Assembly: GCF_900100015.1 (NCBI RefSeq)
Contig: NZ_FNDD01000004.1
Coordinates: 1-64,000 of the forward strand
Reading direction: 5' to 3'
Source of the DNA: Vibrio xiamenensis
GTDB taxonomy: Bacteria; Pseudomonadota; Gammaproteobacteria; Enterobacterales; Vibrionaceae
DNA: 64,000 bases
The translations under genes were made by a program, and so were the position numbers. The notes beneath the pieces were generated by a model that made no database searches, was not told the origin of the DNA, and worked only from the letters and a program-made list of their open reading frames with translations. Numbering within the stretch: the first letter of the stretch is position 1; every line of letters begins with the position of its first letter. This document shows, piece after piece, positions 17,313 through 26,674 of the stretch.

Positions 17313-18227
17313 TTATACCTCCACATCAAAAAAGTCGCGCAGGCCGTCGCCAAGCAAGTTAAAGCCTAAAATGGCGTACAAAATCGCCAGCCCCGGCATC
17401 ATGGCTTCCCACCAATATTCGGGTAAGTACGCCGCGCCAGTCGACACCATGGTGCCAAGATCTGGAGTTGGCGGCTGAACGCCTAGGCCAAGAAAGCTCA
17501 GCGTCGCGCCAAACAAAATCACAAATCCGGCGTCGAGCGTGGTTTTAACGCTGATCGCAGCCACGCAGTTCGGCAAAATTTCTTTGACCACAATGTGCCA
17601 GTGGCTCGCACCAGACAGGCGCGCAGCTTCGATAAAGTCTTCGGTGACAATGCTTTTAGCCAAGCGATACACCAAGCGGCAGTGCCAGTTCCACCACAGA
17701 CAAGCAATCGCCAGCATCGCGTTGGTTAAATTGGGCTCGAGAATCGAGGTAATCGCCAGCGCCAATGCCAGTGGCGGAACCGCAAGTAACATGTCGTTAA
17801 AACGCATGATGAGCTGCTCAATCCAACCACCTGCGTAGGCGGCAACGATGCCAAGTAGCACGCCAACTGGCACGGACAGGGCCAGCACGCCGACCACCAA
17901 ACTTAATGACACGCGATAGCCGTAAAGGACGCGAGTTAAAATGTCGCGGCCAACGTTGTCGGTGCCCATCCAGTAATCCCAATCTGGCGCATGGTGGCGA
18001 GCGCGAAAGTTAACAAAGCTGCCGGCGTGTTCAGGGTACGGCGCCAAAAGCGGCGCTAGCAGCGCGAACAGTACCACACTCACTACAATCACTAAGCCAA
18101 TCACTGCCGTTGGGTTACGGGTAAAGCGATACCAGGCTTTACCAAAGTTGGAGTATTGCTTGTCCGCGCTAGATGGCGTGAACTCTTGCTCGCCATGAGG
18201 CAGATGGGTTTGCTCTAACGGAATCAT
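17313..18227 (-). CDS. ABC transporter permease (DppC-like)
   Basis: 304 residues, inner-membrane permease of the BPD_transp_1 class. It has a cytoplasmic N-terminus, then a first helix (AVIGLVIVVSVVLFALLAPLL), the DppC-type DNVGRDILTRVLYGYRVSLS segment, and an EAARLSGASHWHIVVKEILP EAA loop that contacts the ATPase. About six transmembrane helices are expected. It starts at ATG after AAAGGAG, with one base between it and the DppB-like stop, so the pair is translationally coupled. Confidence 0.92.
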   Translation of the reverse strand: MIPLEQTHLPHGEQEFTPSSADKQYSNFGKAWYRFTRNPTAVIGLVIVVSVVLFALLAPLLAPYPEHAGSFVNFRARHHAPDWDYWMGTDNVGRDILTRVLYGYRVSLSLVVGVLALSVPVGVLLGIVAAYAGGWIEQLIMRFNDMLLAVPPLALALAITSILEPNLTNAMLAIACLWWNWHCRLVYRLAKSIVTEDFIEAARLSGASHWHIVVKEILPNCVAAISVKTTLDAGFVILFGATLSFLGLGVQPPTPDLGTMVSTGAAYLPEYWWEAMMPGLAILYAILGFNLLGDGLRDFFDVEV

Positions 18228-18228
18228 G

Positions 18229-19248
18229 TTAGGCTCCTTTGTGCTTCACGCGCGGGTCGACCACGCCGATAATAAAATCAATCAATAAGTTGGCGGCGAT
18301 AAAGAACACACCGGACACCAACACCACGCCAATCACGGCATTAAAATCTTTATGCAGAATCGAGCGCACGCCATAGCTCGCCACGCCCGGCCACGAAAAC
18401 ACCATCTCGACCACAAAGGCGTTACCAATCAGTGAGGCAAACTCAAGGCCCAAAATGGTCAGAGGCGCTGACGCTGACAGACGCAGCAGATATTTGAAAT
18501 TGACCACTGGCTTGGAAACGCCGCACGCACGCAGCGTTTCAACGTGGTCGCGATGACTAAATTCGATCATCGACGAACGCGTAATGCGCATCACCTGACC
18601 AATACCCGCGGCAGACAGCGCAATTGCAGGCAGCAAAATATGTTGCAGCGCGTTAAGGAACACATCAAAGCGCCCTTGCAATACACTGTCGAGCAACAAT
18701 AAACCGGAAAAATCGGCGCTGAAGTTCATTGAGGAAGAGAGACGCTCGGTGACTGGTAGATCAAGCCAACCAAGGCTTGCCAGCAGCTGCAGGATCAGAG
18801 CGAGAAGAAACGACGGTGTCACCACCCCAACCAATGAAACGACCCGCGACACTTGGTCGAACCAGCCATTTGGGCGATAAGCAGCGAAAATGCCCAGCGG
18901 CATGCCAATGGCCGCGGTAAAAAATACCGCCACCAATACCAACTCAAGCGTTGCTGGCAATGCGCGAGTAATGTCGGATAACACCGGCTGGTCGGTAATG
19001 GTGGATTGACCCATATCGCCATCAAACACATTGCTGATATAGTCGAAATACTGCACTGCGATGGATTTATCCAGCCCCATCTTTTGTTGCAGTTCGGCGA
19101 CTTGTTGTGGGGTCGCCAACGGGCCAAGTGCTATCCGTGCTGGGTCGCCGGGGATAAGGCGCGCCACCACAAAAATGATCACCGATAATCCAACCAACAC
19201 CAGCAGCAAGCGACTGAGGCGCAGCCATAAGTAGTAGGCTTGGCTCAT
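18229..19248 (-). CDS. ABC transporter permease (DppB-like)
   Basis: 339 residues, first gene of the operon. DppB hallmarks: a first helix LLLVLVGLSVIIFVVARLIP followed by GDPARIALGP, the LPATLELVLVAVFFTAAIG region, an EAA-type loop (ETLRACGVSKPVVNFKYLLR) and a C-terminal VVDPRVKHKG. The ATG at 19248 (MSQAYYLW) has GGAAGA upstream and suits the family length better than the frame opening 24 codons earlier. The promoter for the whole operon should lie in 19249-19543. Confidence 0.92.
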   Translation of the reverse strand: MSQAYYLWLRLSRLLLVLVGLSVIIFVVARLIPGDPARIALGPLATPQQVAELQQKMGLDKSIAVQYFDYISNVFDGDMGQSTITDQPVLSDITRALPATLELVLVAVFFTAAIGMPLGIFAAYRPNGWFDQVSRVVSLVGVVTPSFLLALILQLLASLGWLDLPVTERLSSSMNFSADFSGLLLLDSVLQGRFDVFLNALQHILLPAIALSAAGIGQVMRITRSSMIEFSHRDHVETLRACGVSKPVVNFKYLLRLSASAPLTILGLEFASLIGNAFVVEMVFSWPGVASYGVRSILHKDFNAVIGVVLVSGVFFIAANLLIDFIIGVVDPRVKHKGA

Positions 19249-19543
19249 ACATTCTTCCCTGAATACGATTTGCTTGCCTAATAAATCATCATAGCTAAGG
19301 GCGATGCACAACCCAGACAAAGGGTAGTTTTAGCAAAATATCGGCTAGCACTTGTTGATTATTTACCCAATAGCATCATATTGAACTGATAAATCACATC
19401 GGAAAGATTCTTAAAATACCCACTTTAAAAGCAATAACTAACCAACAAGTTGATTAAATTTTTGCGCCAAACATGGGATAGTAATCCCCATCGGCTCTGG
19501 CTTTGATGCCATCCCACGCCCACTTAAAGGAGAAGTTCCCGTC
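19249..19543. other. divergent intergenic region
   Basis: 295 bases between the ABC operon (minus) and the aminotransferase (plus). It contains the aminotransferase ribosome-binding site AAAGGAGAAG at 19527-19536 and AT-rich promoter-like stretches. A single CRP-type half site (AATCACAT, near 19393) has no convincing partner. No operator could be assigned. Confidence 0.4.
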
Positions 19544-20725
19544 ATGGATAGACCGTTGCCCCCTGCCCTAAGCCCCATAGCTCAGCAGTTGAGTGAGTCA
19601 TCAATTCGTACTATCGCGAATTTCGGCATGACCCAAGCGGATGTGATTCCGCTGTGGTTTGGCGAATCGGACATTCCAACCCCAGATTTTATTCGCCAAG
19701 CCGCGGCGCACGGTCTTGAGCAAGGTGACACTCGCTATACCCCGAATAACGGTATACCTGCGCTTCGTACCGCGCTCGCCGAATATCAAAACCGTCTTTA
19801 TGACCAGCAATTTGACCAGCACAATATCGTGGTTACCGTGTCTGGGACGAATGCGGTCATGCTGGCCGCGCAGACCTGCATCAGCGCCGGCGATAAAGTG
19901 GTGGTCATCACGCCGGTATTCCCTACCTTATTCGCCGTACCGCAACTACTCGGCGCAAAGGTAGAACAGCTGCAGCTAAGCCAAAATGGTCATCGCTTTG
20001 AGCTGGATTTAGACGCGCTATTTCACGCAGCTAAAGATGCCAAAGCGATTGTCATCAACAGCCCGAACAACCCAACCGGTTGGTGCGCGACCAAAGAACA
20101 GATTGAAGCAATTTGTGAATTTGCTCGACGAGAAAATGTCTGGGTGATTTCTGATGAAGTGTACGCACGCCACACCTATGAAGGCGACAGCGCGCCATCG
20201 TTTTGCACCTTTATGCGCGAATCTGACCCGATCATCGTTTGCAATAGTTTCTCTAAAGCTTGGTGTATGACTGGCTGGCGTTTGGGGTGGTTAACCTTGC
20301 CGCGCGCCATCACACCCACCATCACCAAATTGATTGAGTTTAACGTCTCATGCGCACCAGGCTTTGTACAAGCTGGTGGTTTGGCGGCGATTACCCAAGG
20401 TGAACGTTTTATCGAACAAACTCGCGAGCGCTTTTTGACCGCCCGTGACATGGTGGCACAAGCGCTCAGCGATATTCCTGGCGTGACCTTGTATGACATG
20501 CCTGCCACCTTCTATGCGTTTGTCAAAATTGATGGCCTTGCGGCCAATAGCCAAGCGTATATTTTACGTATGATTGAAGAGGCGAAAGTCGGTGTGGCAC
20601 CAGGCGAGGCATTTGGTCTTGGCGGCAGTGAACATCTGCGTATTTGCTACGGCTGCGATTTAGCGGTGCTTGCAACAGCCCTAGAGCGCATTCGCGACTT
20701 TTTATTAACCCATCGCCCAGAGTAA
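19544..20725 (+). CDS. PLP-dependent aminotransferase, class I/II (aspartate aminotransferase-like)
   Basis: 393-residue fold-type I enzyme that moves an amino group from an amino acid to a 2-oxo acid. Features: NSPNNPTGW in the PLP-contacting region, VISDEVYARHTYEG with the PLP-ring Asp and Tyr, SFSKAWCMTGWRLGW with Schiff-base Lys238, and a C-terminal LRICYG carrying the carboxylate-binding Arg. The substrate is not decided by these motifs. It is divergent from the hydantoin/ABC operon and so could process an amino acid released there; that link is inference. AAAGGAGAAG lies ahead of ATG. Confidence 0.9.
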   Translation: MDRPLPPALSPIAQQLSESSIRTIANFGMTQADVIPLWFGESDIPTPDFIRQAAAHGLEQGDTRYTPNNGIPALRTALAEYQNRLYDQQFDQHNIVVTVSGTNAVMLAAQTCISAGDKVVVITPVFPTLFAVPQLLGAKVEQLQLSQNGHRFELDLDALFHAAKDAKAIVINSPNNPTGWCATKEQIEAICEFARRENVWVISDEVYARHTYEGDSAPSFCTFMRESDPIIVCNSFSKAWCMTGWRLGWLTLPRAITPTITKLIEFNVSCAPGFVQAGGLAAITQGERFIEQTRERFLTARDMVAQALSDIPGVTLYDMPATFYAFVKIDGLAANSQAYILRMIEEAKVGVAPGEAFGLGGSEHLRICYGCDLAVLATALERIRDFLLTHRPE

Positions 20726-20920
20726 TGAACCGATGCGTTAAGCGTTGGTGTTTGATCTTAAACCGAGCAGCATAGAGCCCTGACAGTTACGCAAATCACG
20801 TGCGACTAAAATGCCTCATGTTGCTCATTTTTAAGCTGATTCACAGTTATTACTCAATTTTTTTCTGCCAAGTGGCAAGAGTCAAAAGCCTAAACTAGCC
20901 TGTTATTTATACTCACTAGA

Positions 20921-22330
20921 TTGCATAGGCATACACATTTGGTTTATTCAGCCCCGCATGTAAAGCATCACTCTTTGATTCGCTATTTTGTCAAAATTTG
21001 TCGACCACTGGCAGCCATCTGTTTGGGTTTCTCGCTCCTTAGCCTCAGTGGCTATCTGGTCGATTTAGAGGTGCTGTATCGCCCAATTCCAAGTGGTCCT
21101 GCCACCAATCCATTAACCGCAATCTTAACCACGCTACTGGCTCTGGGTTTGATGCTTCCACCACGCACTCGCCCCTGCCTTTCAGCGATGTGCGCCTACA
21201 TTGGGTTACTGTTTATTAGCATGCGTTTAGTCGATGAACAATTTGGCACCAGTAACGCTGCGTTGATCACCAGTTTTCTCTACAACCCCCTTGAGCACCT
21301 TAACGACCCACGCAACAATGTGATGGGGCTAAACACGACGGCGATGTTACTGCTGCTGTGTCTGGCTAATATTTTTCGCCGCCATCGCAAAGCGTTCCTA
21401 TCACAAATATGCAGCTTTATCGCACTCGCCATTCCGACGGTAGCCATCACTGGTTATGCTTACGGGCTTGAGAATTTTTATGGCGACATGTCACTTATAA
21501 CCACAACACTAGGATTGCTGCTGTCGATAAGTTCGCTGTTTATTACCTCAAGCCGTGGTATCGTGCGCGCCGTGCTTTCACCCTACATTGGTGGTCGAAT
21601 CGCGCGGGTGCAGGTCGTGGTCGGGTATCTGTTTTGCTTTATTTTGGGCTATATGCTGGTGCAATCGCTGGTCAACACTGGCTTAGAAAACCTGTTTGGC
21701 GCGTATGTGGTCGCCACCAGTTGGTTTATCATTCTGCTCGTAGCAATGAGCGCTGCAGCGCAAGAAAAAATCGATCGCGAACGGCGCACAGTCGAGCGTA
21801 AACTGAACCAAATTGAAACCCTTGACCAACTGACCGGGCTGTATAATCGCGTCGCCTTTAGCCAAGAAGCAAGCAAATGTATGGCGTGGCAGCGGCGCAA
21901 AAACTCCACTCTGTATGTGATGCTCATGGACGTGGATTACTTTAAGAAAATTAACGACCACTTTGGTCATAGTGTGGGTGATGAAGTGTTAGCCACCATC
22001 GCAAACGCGCTAACAAATAGCTCTCGCGAGACAGACCTATTGTGCCGTTATGGCGGTGAAGAATTTGTCGCTCTGGTGGATGTCAACGCTCATTCAGGAG
22101 CGCTGATCATTGCCGAAAAGTTTCGTATGGCGGTGGAAGGCATTTACATCAATGATTTTACCGATGTTCATGGCGCGCTGTCGGTATCGATAGGCTGCGC
22201 GCCACTTAACGATATGATTGGCCTAGAACAGGCGCTCGCTAATGCAGATAAAGCCATGTACCGTGCCAAGCATTACGGTCGTAACCGTGTGATCTCCTTT
22301 GAACAGGAGTTCACGGCTATCTCTGCCTGA
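20921..22330 (+). CDS. Membrane-bound diguanylate cyclase (GGDEF)
   Basis: About 469 residues. The N-terminal ~260 residues form several hydrophobic helices (for example AAICLGFSLLSLSGYLV, AILTTLLALGLMLPP, VVVGYLFCFILGYMLV), likely a MASE-type membrane sensor. A short coiled-coil linker leads into a GGDEF domain with GGEEF at residues 378-382 in RYGGEEF. RETD five residues before it is the RxxD allosteric I-site, so product inhibition is expected. The enzyme should make cyclic-di-GMP. The start is uncertain: the frame opens with TTG and no good ribosome-binding site is visible. Confidence 0.88.
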   Translation: MHRHTHLVYSAPHVKHHSLIRYFVKICRPLAAICLGFSLLSLSGYLVDLEVLYRPIPSGPATNPLTAILTTLLALGLMLPPRTRPCLSAMCAYIGLLFISMRLVDEQFGTSNAALITSFLYNPLEHLNDPRNNVMGLNTTAMLLLLCLANIFRRHRKAFLSQICSFIALAIPTVAITGYAYGLENFYGDMSLITTTLGLLLSISSLFITSSRGIVRAVLSPYIGGRIARVQVVVGYLFCFILGYMLVQSLVNTGLENLFGAYVVATSWFIILLVAMSAAAQEKIDRERRTVERKLNQIETLDQLTGLYNRVAFSQEASKCMAWQRRKNSTLYVMLMDVDYFKKINDHFGHSVGDEVLATIANALTNSSRETDLLCRYGGEEFVALVDVNAHSGALIIAEKFRMAVEGIYINDFTDVHGALSVSIGCAPLNDMIGLEQALANADKAMYRAKHYGRNRVISFEQEFTAISA

Positions 22331-22362
22331 CACAGATTAACCCAGTGGCAAGGTTTCAGCAC

Positions 22363-23277
22363 TTAGGCTGAAATAGCCCGCGCCTTTGTCGAAACAATCA
22401 GATAGTGCTGCTTATAAACAACCCAGCCGTTGAGCATTAAGCATCCCACCGCCAGCCAGATCGGCACGTAGGTGATGAAATCAGCCTCGGAAAACGACTC
22501 TCCAAGTGCAAGCGCGACCAGAAACAGCAGCAGAGGTTCCACGTAGCTAAGCATGCCAAATAGCGAAAGCGGCATCCGCTGACTGGCGGCAATAAAGCTC
22601 AGCAGCGCCATGCAACCTAAAACGCCAAGCCCGGCGATGATCAACCAGCCATTGTTACCTTGCTCAGCAAAGAACGCCCAGTTCCAGTTTTTCTGATACA
22701 AAATCGCCACGCCAAACGGCAGCATAACCAAATGTTCGACCATCATGCTGTGCAATGCACAAAGATTCAGGCGACGCTTTAAAATGAAATACGGCGGATA
22801 ACCGAGCATCACCACCAATGACACCAGAGAAACGCCGCCGTGACGTAAAAGCTCAGCCCCTACCCCAATCAGCGCTAAGCCAACCGCTAGACTTTGCAAG
22901 CGTGACAAACCCTCGTTAAACAGCACACGGCCAGTCAGCACCAAGGTCAATGGCATCAAAAAATAACCCATCGCCAAATCTTGCGCATGACCATTAAGTG
23001 GCGCCCAGCCAAATAACCACACTTGTACACTCATTAATACGCTGCACACCACGACTATCATCAGCGAGCGTGGCGTATGGATAACCTCACTTAGCGCCTC
23101 GCGAAATGCGCGTCCTTGCTTGGCGATAGCGAGCGCAAGCAGCATGATAAAGACGGTCCCCATAACCCGCCAACCAAACACAGCAAAACCATCTAATGGT
23201 TCAAGCCAAACACTGTAGTAAGACAAGGCACCGAACAGCACAGATGCACTAAGACAAAATAAAATTCCGATAAGCAA
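22363..23277 (-). CDS. rarD: RarD-type EamA transporter
   Basis: 304-residue inner-membrane protein with about ten helices. It resembles RarD: YYSVWLEPLDGFAVFGWRVMGT near the start, then a second EamA half ending with PLLLFLVALALGESF. RarD in E. coli is linked to chloramphenicol sensitivity, but its natural cargo is not established. It is convergent with the diguanylate cyclase and has no operon partner. Confidence is high for the family and moderate for the symbol. Confidence 0.8.
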   Translation of the reverse strand: MLIGILFCLSASVLFGALSYYSVWLEPLDGFAVFGWRVMGTVFIMLLALAIAKQGRAFREALSEVIHTPRSLMIVVVCSVLMSVQVWLFGWAPLNGHAQDLAMGYFLMPLTLVLTGRVLFNEGLSRLQSLAVGLALIGVGAELLRHGGVSLVSLVVMLGYPPYFILKRRLNLCALHSMMVEHLVMLPFGVAILYQKNWNWAFFAEQGNNGWLIIAGLGVLGCMALLSFIAASQRMPLSLFGMLSYVEPLLLFLVALALGESFSEADFITYVPIWLAVGCLMLNGWVVYKQHYLIVSTKARAISA

Positions 23278-23564
23278 GGCCAGTTCCCTCTGTTTAATCC
23301 ATGCAATAAGGCGCGAAACGCCACCGCGATTGAGAAATCACTCAACAATGCAATTAATAAACCGACTTAATGAATACCTTGCAGACTATTTAGCTAGCGC
23401 TTTCGAACCAAGCAGCGCCGTGAAAGCGTATTCGAGTGTTATCCTAAGCGCGGCGGCGCCGTTGCACCACAAATGCTCAGGTTCCCCACAATTGTGCTTT
23501 AACGATAAAAATAGAGTTATTTTTCAACACGATATACCAAAAAAAATCATTCTTTCGATAACAG

Positions 23565-23613
23565 AGCCGTTTCGATAAGCAACGGTTTTGATAAACAAGC
23601 CGCTTATCGCCAA
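23565..23613. repeat. degenerate 16-bp tandem repeat
   Basis: About three units, readable as CCGTTTCGATAAGCAA, CGGTTTTGATAAACAA and GCCGCTTATCGCCAAT, just beyond the dbpA terminator. The remainder of 23278-23611 contains a doubtful 82-codon frame (23330-23578) with no family features or ribosome-binding site; I see no gene there. Confidence 0.5.
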
Positions 23614-23643
23614 TAAAAAGGGCTAGCCTATCGCTAACCCTTT
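23612..23643 (-). terminator. Rho-independent terminator of dbpA
   Basis: Read on the minus strand: AAAGGGTTAG, a 7-base loop, CTAGCCCTTT, then TTATT. The 10-bp stem has one mismatch. It lies 41 bases after the dbpA stop codon. Confidence 0.75.
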
Positions 23644-23683
23644 CACTGCATGTCCAATCAAACGTTTGAACCGGACTGGCCGT

Positions 23684-25072
23684 TTATTTCATCGCCCAAA
23701 CGCGAAATGATTTGCCTTTCAGTTTGCCATCATTGAGCAGATTCAGCGCTTTTTTCGCGACGCTTTGACGCACTGCGACATAGGACCAAATGTCTTTAAT
23801 TTGGATTTTGCCGACTTCGCTACCCGCGATCACTTTGCCTGCCGTCAAGGCGCCAAGAATGTCGCCCGGGCGCAATTTGTGCTTCTTGCCACCTTCAATA
23901 CGCAAGCAGGTCATTTCTGCACGCAGCGGCGTGGTATCCAAACCCGACTCGCTCGGCAAGCTGCTAAAGCTTTGCGGGCCGAATTTGTCTTCAATAAGCG
24001 CTAAACGCATACCATCATTTGGCCCAACGAGGCTGGCAGCTACCCCTTTAGCACCGGCACGGCCTGTGCGACCTACGCGGTGAACGTGCACTTCTGGCTC
24101 ATGAGCCATATCGTAGTTGATCACCAAATCCAGCGCATCAATGTCTAAGCCGCGCGCCGCCACATCGGTGGCCACTAAAATCGACACACTTTTCAGCGCA
24201 AACTGCACCAAAGCTTGGTCGCGCTGACGCTGGTCCAGATCGCCATGTAGCGCTTTAACACTAAAGCCTTGGGCATCCAAATCATCAGCCACATCTTGAG
24301 CTTCACGCTTGGTGTTACAGAAAATTACTGCACTTTCAGGGCGATGTTTTAGCAGCAATAGACGAGCAGCTTGCAAACGGCTATTGGCATCGTTGACTTG
24401 GTAAAAACGCTGACTAATGCTGAGCTGGTCGTGGCGTTCTTTAAGCTCAATATTAAGCGGGTTGTTCATCATTTCACGCGCCAGTTGCGCAATAGGCTCT
24501 GGGAAGGTAGCGCTAAACAGCAAGCTTTGACGCTCGCGCGGCATAAAGGTCGAGATCTGTTCTAAATCTTTGTTAAAACCCATTTCTAGCATGCGATCCG
24601 CTTCATCCAGCACCAACTGAGTTAAATGACTCAGATCCAGACGCTGTTTTTGCAGGTGATCAAGTACGCGCCCTGGCGTGCCAACAATGATGTGCGCGCC
24701 GTGTTCCAGCGAGCCAATTTGCGGCCCAACCGGCACACCACCACATAAAGTGAGAATCTTGATGTTATGAATACCACGCGCAAAACGGCGCAGCTCTTTG
24801 GCCACTTGGTCGGCCAATTCGCGAGTTGGACACAGCACCAAAGACTGAACACGAAAACGCTTTACTTCAAGACGTTCAAGCAGCCCCAAACCAAACGCCG
24901 CCGTTTTACCTGAACCGGTTTTGGCCTGCGCCAATACATCCCTGCCATCCAAAATGGCGGGCAAACTGGCTTGTTGAATTGGCGTCATGGCGCTAAAGCC
25001 AAGTTCTTTAAGGGTACTGAGTAAAGACGGTTTAAGCGCCAGAGAAGAAAAGTCGGTGTTGGATGATGTCAC
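23684..25072 (-). CDS. dbpA: ATP-dependent RNA helicase DbpA
   Basis: 462-residue DEAD-box helicase acting in 50S ribosome assembly. Motifs: Q motif around residues 26-33 (FSAMTPIQ), AKTGSGKT at 50-57, [16 protein letters not shown] in LLFSATFPEP, and HRVGRTGRAG. The C-terminal ~75 residues (LRIEGGKKHKLRPGDILGAL through KGKSFRVWAMK) form the DbpA-type RNA-binding domain, which targets hairpin 92 of 23S rRNA. This separates it from RhlE and SrmB. The start is GTG with AGGA six bases before it. It stands alone with its own terminator. Confidence 0.95.
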   Translation of the reverse strand: MTSSNTDFSSLALKPSLLSTLKELGFSAMTPIQQASLPAILDGRDVLAQAKTGSGKTAAFGLGLLERLEVKRFRVQSLVLCPTRELADQVAKELRRFARGIHNIKILTLCGGVPVGPQIGSLEHGAHIIVGTPGRVLDHLQKQRLDLSHLTQLVLDEADRMLEMGFNKDLEQISTFMPRERQSLLFSATFPEPIAQLAREMMNNPLNIELKERHDQLSISQRFYQVNDANSRLQAARLLLLKHRPESAVIFCNTKREAQDVADDLDAQGFSVKALHGDLDQRQRDQALVQFALKSVSILVATDVAARGLDIDALDLVINYDMAHEPEVHVHRVGRTGRAGAKGVAASLVGPNDGMRLALIEDKFGPQSFSSLPSESGLDTTPLRAEMTCLRIEGGKKHKLRPGDILGALTAGKVIAGSEVGKIQIKDIWSYVAVRQSVAKKALNLLNDGKLKGKSFRVWAMK

Positions 25073-25313
25073 AATGAATCCTGTGGCTAAATTTTAACCA
25101 AGTCGCAATAAAGGGCGCTATTGTAACAGTAAGTGCCAAGATAAAAAGCGTTAACTGCGCTTAGCTTGCCTAAAGGTCAAGCGCGACTGCGAACACATTG
25201 AAACACGCCGTACTCGCTATAAAGATTGACAAAGAGCTTAGGCACTGAAAACATAGCCGACTTGGCAATCGGCCAACCAGAAAACAACATTAGGAATTGG
25301 TTTTATTACTACC

Positions 25314-25727
25314 ATGTTAACGCTATCTAACAAGGTGACACTTGCCGACTGGGAAATTGAACTATCGGCGATACGTGCGATGGGCAACGGTGGACAAAAC
25401 GTCAATAAAGTTGCCACCGCCATTCATTTGCGTTTCGACATTCAGCGCTCGACGCTACCGGATGTCTATAAACAACGCTTGTTGGCGCTGCAAGACAGTC
25501 GCATCACCAAAGATGGAGTGATTGTGATTAAAGCTCAGTCGCAGCGCACTCAAGAAAAAAATAAAGAAGACGCGCTCAATCGGCTCAAAGAGCTGATTCA
25601 ATCTGCAATGGTAGAAGTAAAAACGCGCCGCCCAACCAAACCGACCAAAAGCTCGCAGATCAAACGCGTCGAGGCGAAAAAACGCACCGCAGTGACCAAA
25701 AACTTACGCGGCAAAGTCGACTACTAA
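25314..25727 (+). CDS. arfB: Alternative ribosome-rescue peptidyl-tRNA hydrolase ArfB
   Basis: 137 residues. GGQ at residues 26-28 within AMGNGGQNVNK is the hydrolytic loop shared with release factors. The C-terminal ~45 residues are strongly basic (KTRRPTKPTKSSQIKRVEAKKR), the tail that enters the empty mRNA channel of stalled ribosomes. It releases peptides from non-stop complexes without codon recognition. Length matches the E. coli protein (140). No convincing ribosome-binding site precedes the ATG. It is convergent with metQ. Confidence 0.95.
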   Translation: MLTLSNKVTLADWEIELSAIRAMGNGGQNVNKVATAIHLRFDIQRSTLPDVYKQRLLALQDSRITKDGVIVIKAQSQRTQEKNKEDALNRLKELIQSAMVEVKTRRPTKPTKSSQIKRVEAKKRTAVTKNLRGKVDY

Positions 25728-25761
25728 CATTCAACTGCGGCTTAGCAATTCGTTAAGCACA

Positions 25762-25796
25762 AAAAAACGCTTTGACCGAAACCAAAGCGTTTTTTG
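25762..25796. terminator. bidirectional terminator between arfB and metQ
   Basis: AAAAAACGCTTTG and CAAAGCGTTTTTT pair around ACCGAAAC, with A and T runs on both sides. It serves arfB on the plus strand and metQ on the minus strand. Confidence 0.85.
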
Positions 25797-25827
25797 TATT
25801 TTCATCAGCTACAAATTCGCCAGCGAA

Positions 25828-26631
25828 TTAGAATGCCGCCTCAATCGTACCGTGGAAAGTGTCGTCGATAAACTGACGCACCGCCTCAGACTGGTAAATC
25901 TTAACGAATTTCTTGTAGGCTTCTTTGTCTTGATCTTCTTTACGCGCAGCAATGACCATCACAGCCAGCGGCGCATCTTTTGGCTCAAGATAGATACCTT
26001 GTTTTTTCGGATCCAGCCCTGCCGACATCACGTAGTTCATCGTGATCGCAGCTGCATCAACATCATCCAAAGTACGAGGCAATTGCGCGGCGTCGATTTC
26101 TAGAATCTCAAAATGTTTTGGATTATCAATGATATCGTTAACCGTTGCTTTAAAGCCCACACCCGGTTTTAGCTTAATCAGGTTCGCATCAGCCAGCAGC
26201 AACAAACCACGGCCGCCATTGGTCGGATCGTTTGGAATCGCGATGCGCGCATTATCTGGAAGTTCATCCAGAGATTTATAACGGTTTGAATACACGCCCA
26301 TACGCATCAAAATCGATTTACCCATCGACACTAAGTCTGAATCGTTGTTGCTATTGAAATTATTCAAAAAGGGTAAGTGCTGATAGCTATTAAGGTCGAT
26401 GCTGCCATCGGCAAGCGCCGCATCAGGGGTGATAAAGTCAGAAAACTCAACCAACTCCACTTTAAGGCCTTGCTTAGCGGCTTCTTTTACCGCCGCTTCA
26501 ACCACTTGAGCATGAGGCCCAACCGTTGCACCGACTTTAAGTACTTTGTCTTCTTTTTGGCCGCAAGCGCTCAATCCTAGCGCAAGACCCACTGCACATA
26601 ACCACGTCAGCGCGGTTTTTATTGTTTTCAT
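25828..26631 (-). CDS. metQ: D-methionine-binding lipoprotein MetQ (NlpA family)
   Basis: 267 residues. MKTIKTALTWLCAVGLALGL leads to a lipobox LSAC with lipidated Cys23. The mature protein has the NlpA-family pattern (VLKVGATVGPHAQVVEAA near the start, then DLNSYQHLPFLNNF and the NDPTNGGRGLLLL ligand loop). It binds methionine for the MetNI importer. The ATG at 26631 with GGAGG upstream is preferred to the start four codons earlier. metN and metI are not adjacent, so this is a stand-alone binding protein, perhaps an extra paralogue. Two tandem MetJ boxes lie upstream. Confidence 0.93.
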   Translation of the reverse strand: MKTIKTALTWLCAVGLALGLSACGQKEDKVLKVGATVGPHAQVVEAAVKEAAKQGLKVELVEFSDFITPDAALADGSIDLNSYQHLPFLNNFNSNNDSDLVSMGKSILMRMGVYSNRYKSLDELPDNARIAIPNDPTNGGRGLLLLADANLIKLKPGVGFKATVNDIIDNPKHFEILEIDAAQLPRTLDDVDAAAITMNYVMSAGLDPKKQGIYLEPKDAPLAVMVIAARKEDQDKEAYKKFVKIYQSEAVRQFIDDTFHGTIEAAF

Positions 26632-26658
26632 TACATCCTCCATAACAACATCATATAT

Positions 26659-26674
26659 AGACGTATAGACATCT
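26659..26674. promoter_or_regulatory. MetJ operator (two tandem met boxes)
   Basis: AGACGTAT followed directly by AGACATCT, matching the AGACGTCT met-box consensus at 7 of 8 and 7 of 8 positions, 28 bases upstream of the metQ start. MetJ with S-adenosylmethionine is expected to repress metQ when methionine is plentiful. Confidence 0.8.

Noticed and set aside
19380..19400. CRP site upstream of the thiohydantoin ABC operon
   Set aside because: Only a TCACA half site could be found; the other half does not match.
23330..23578. 82-codon plus-strand frame after rarD
   Set aside because: No ribosome-binding site or family features, and it lies in a spacer with low-complexity repeats.
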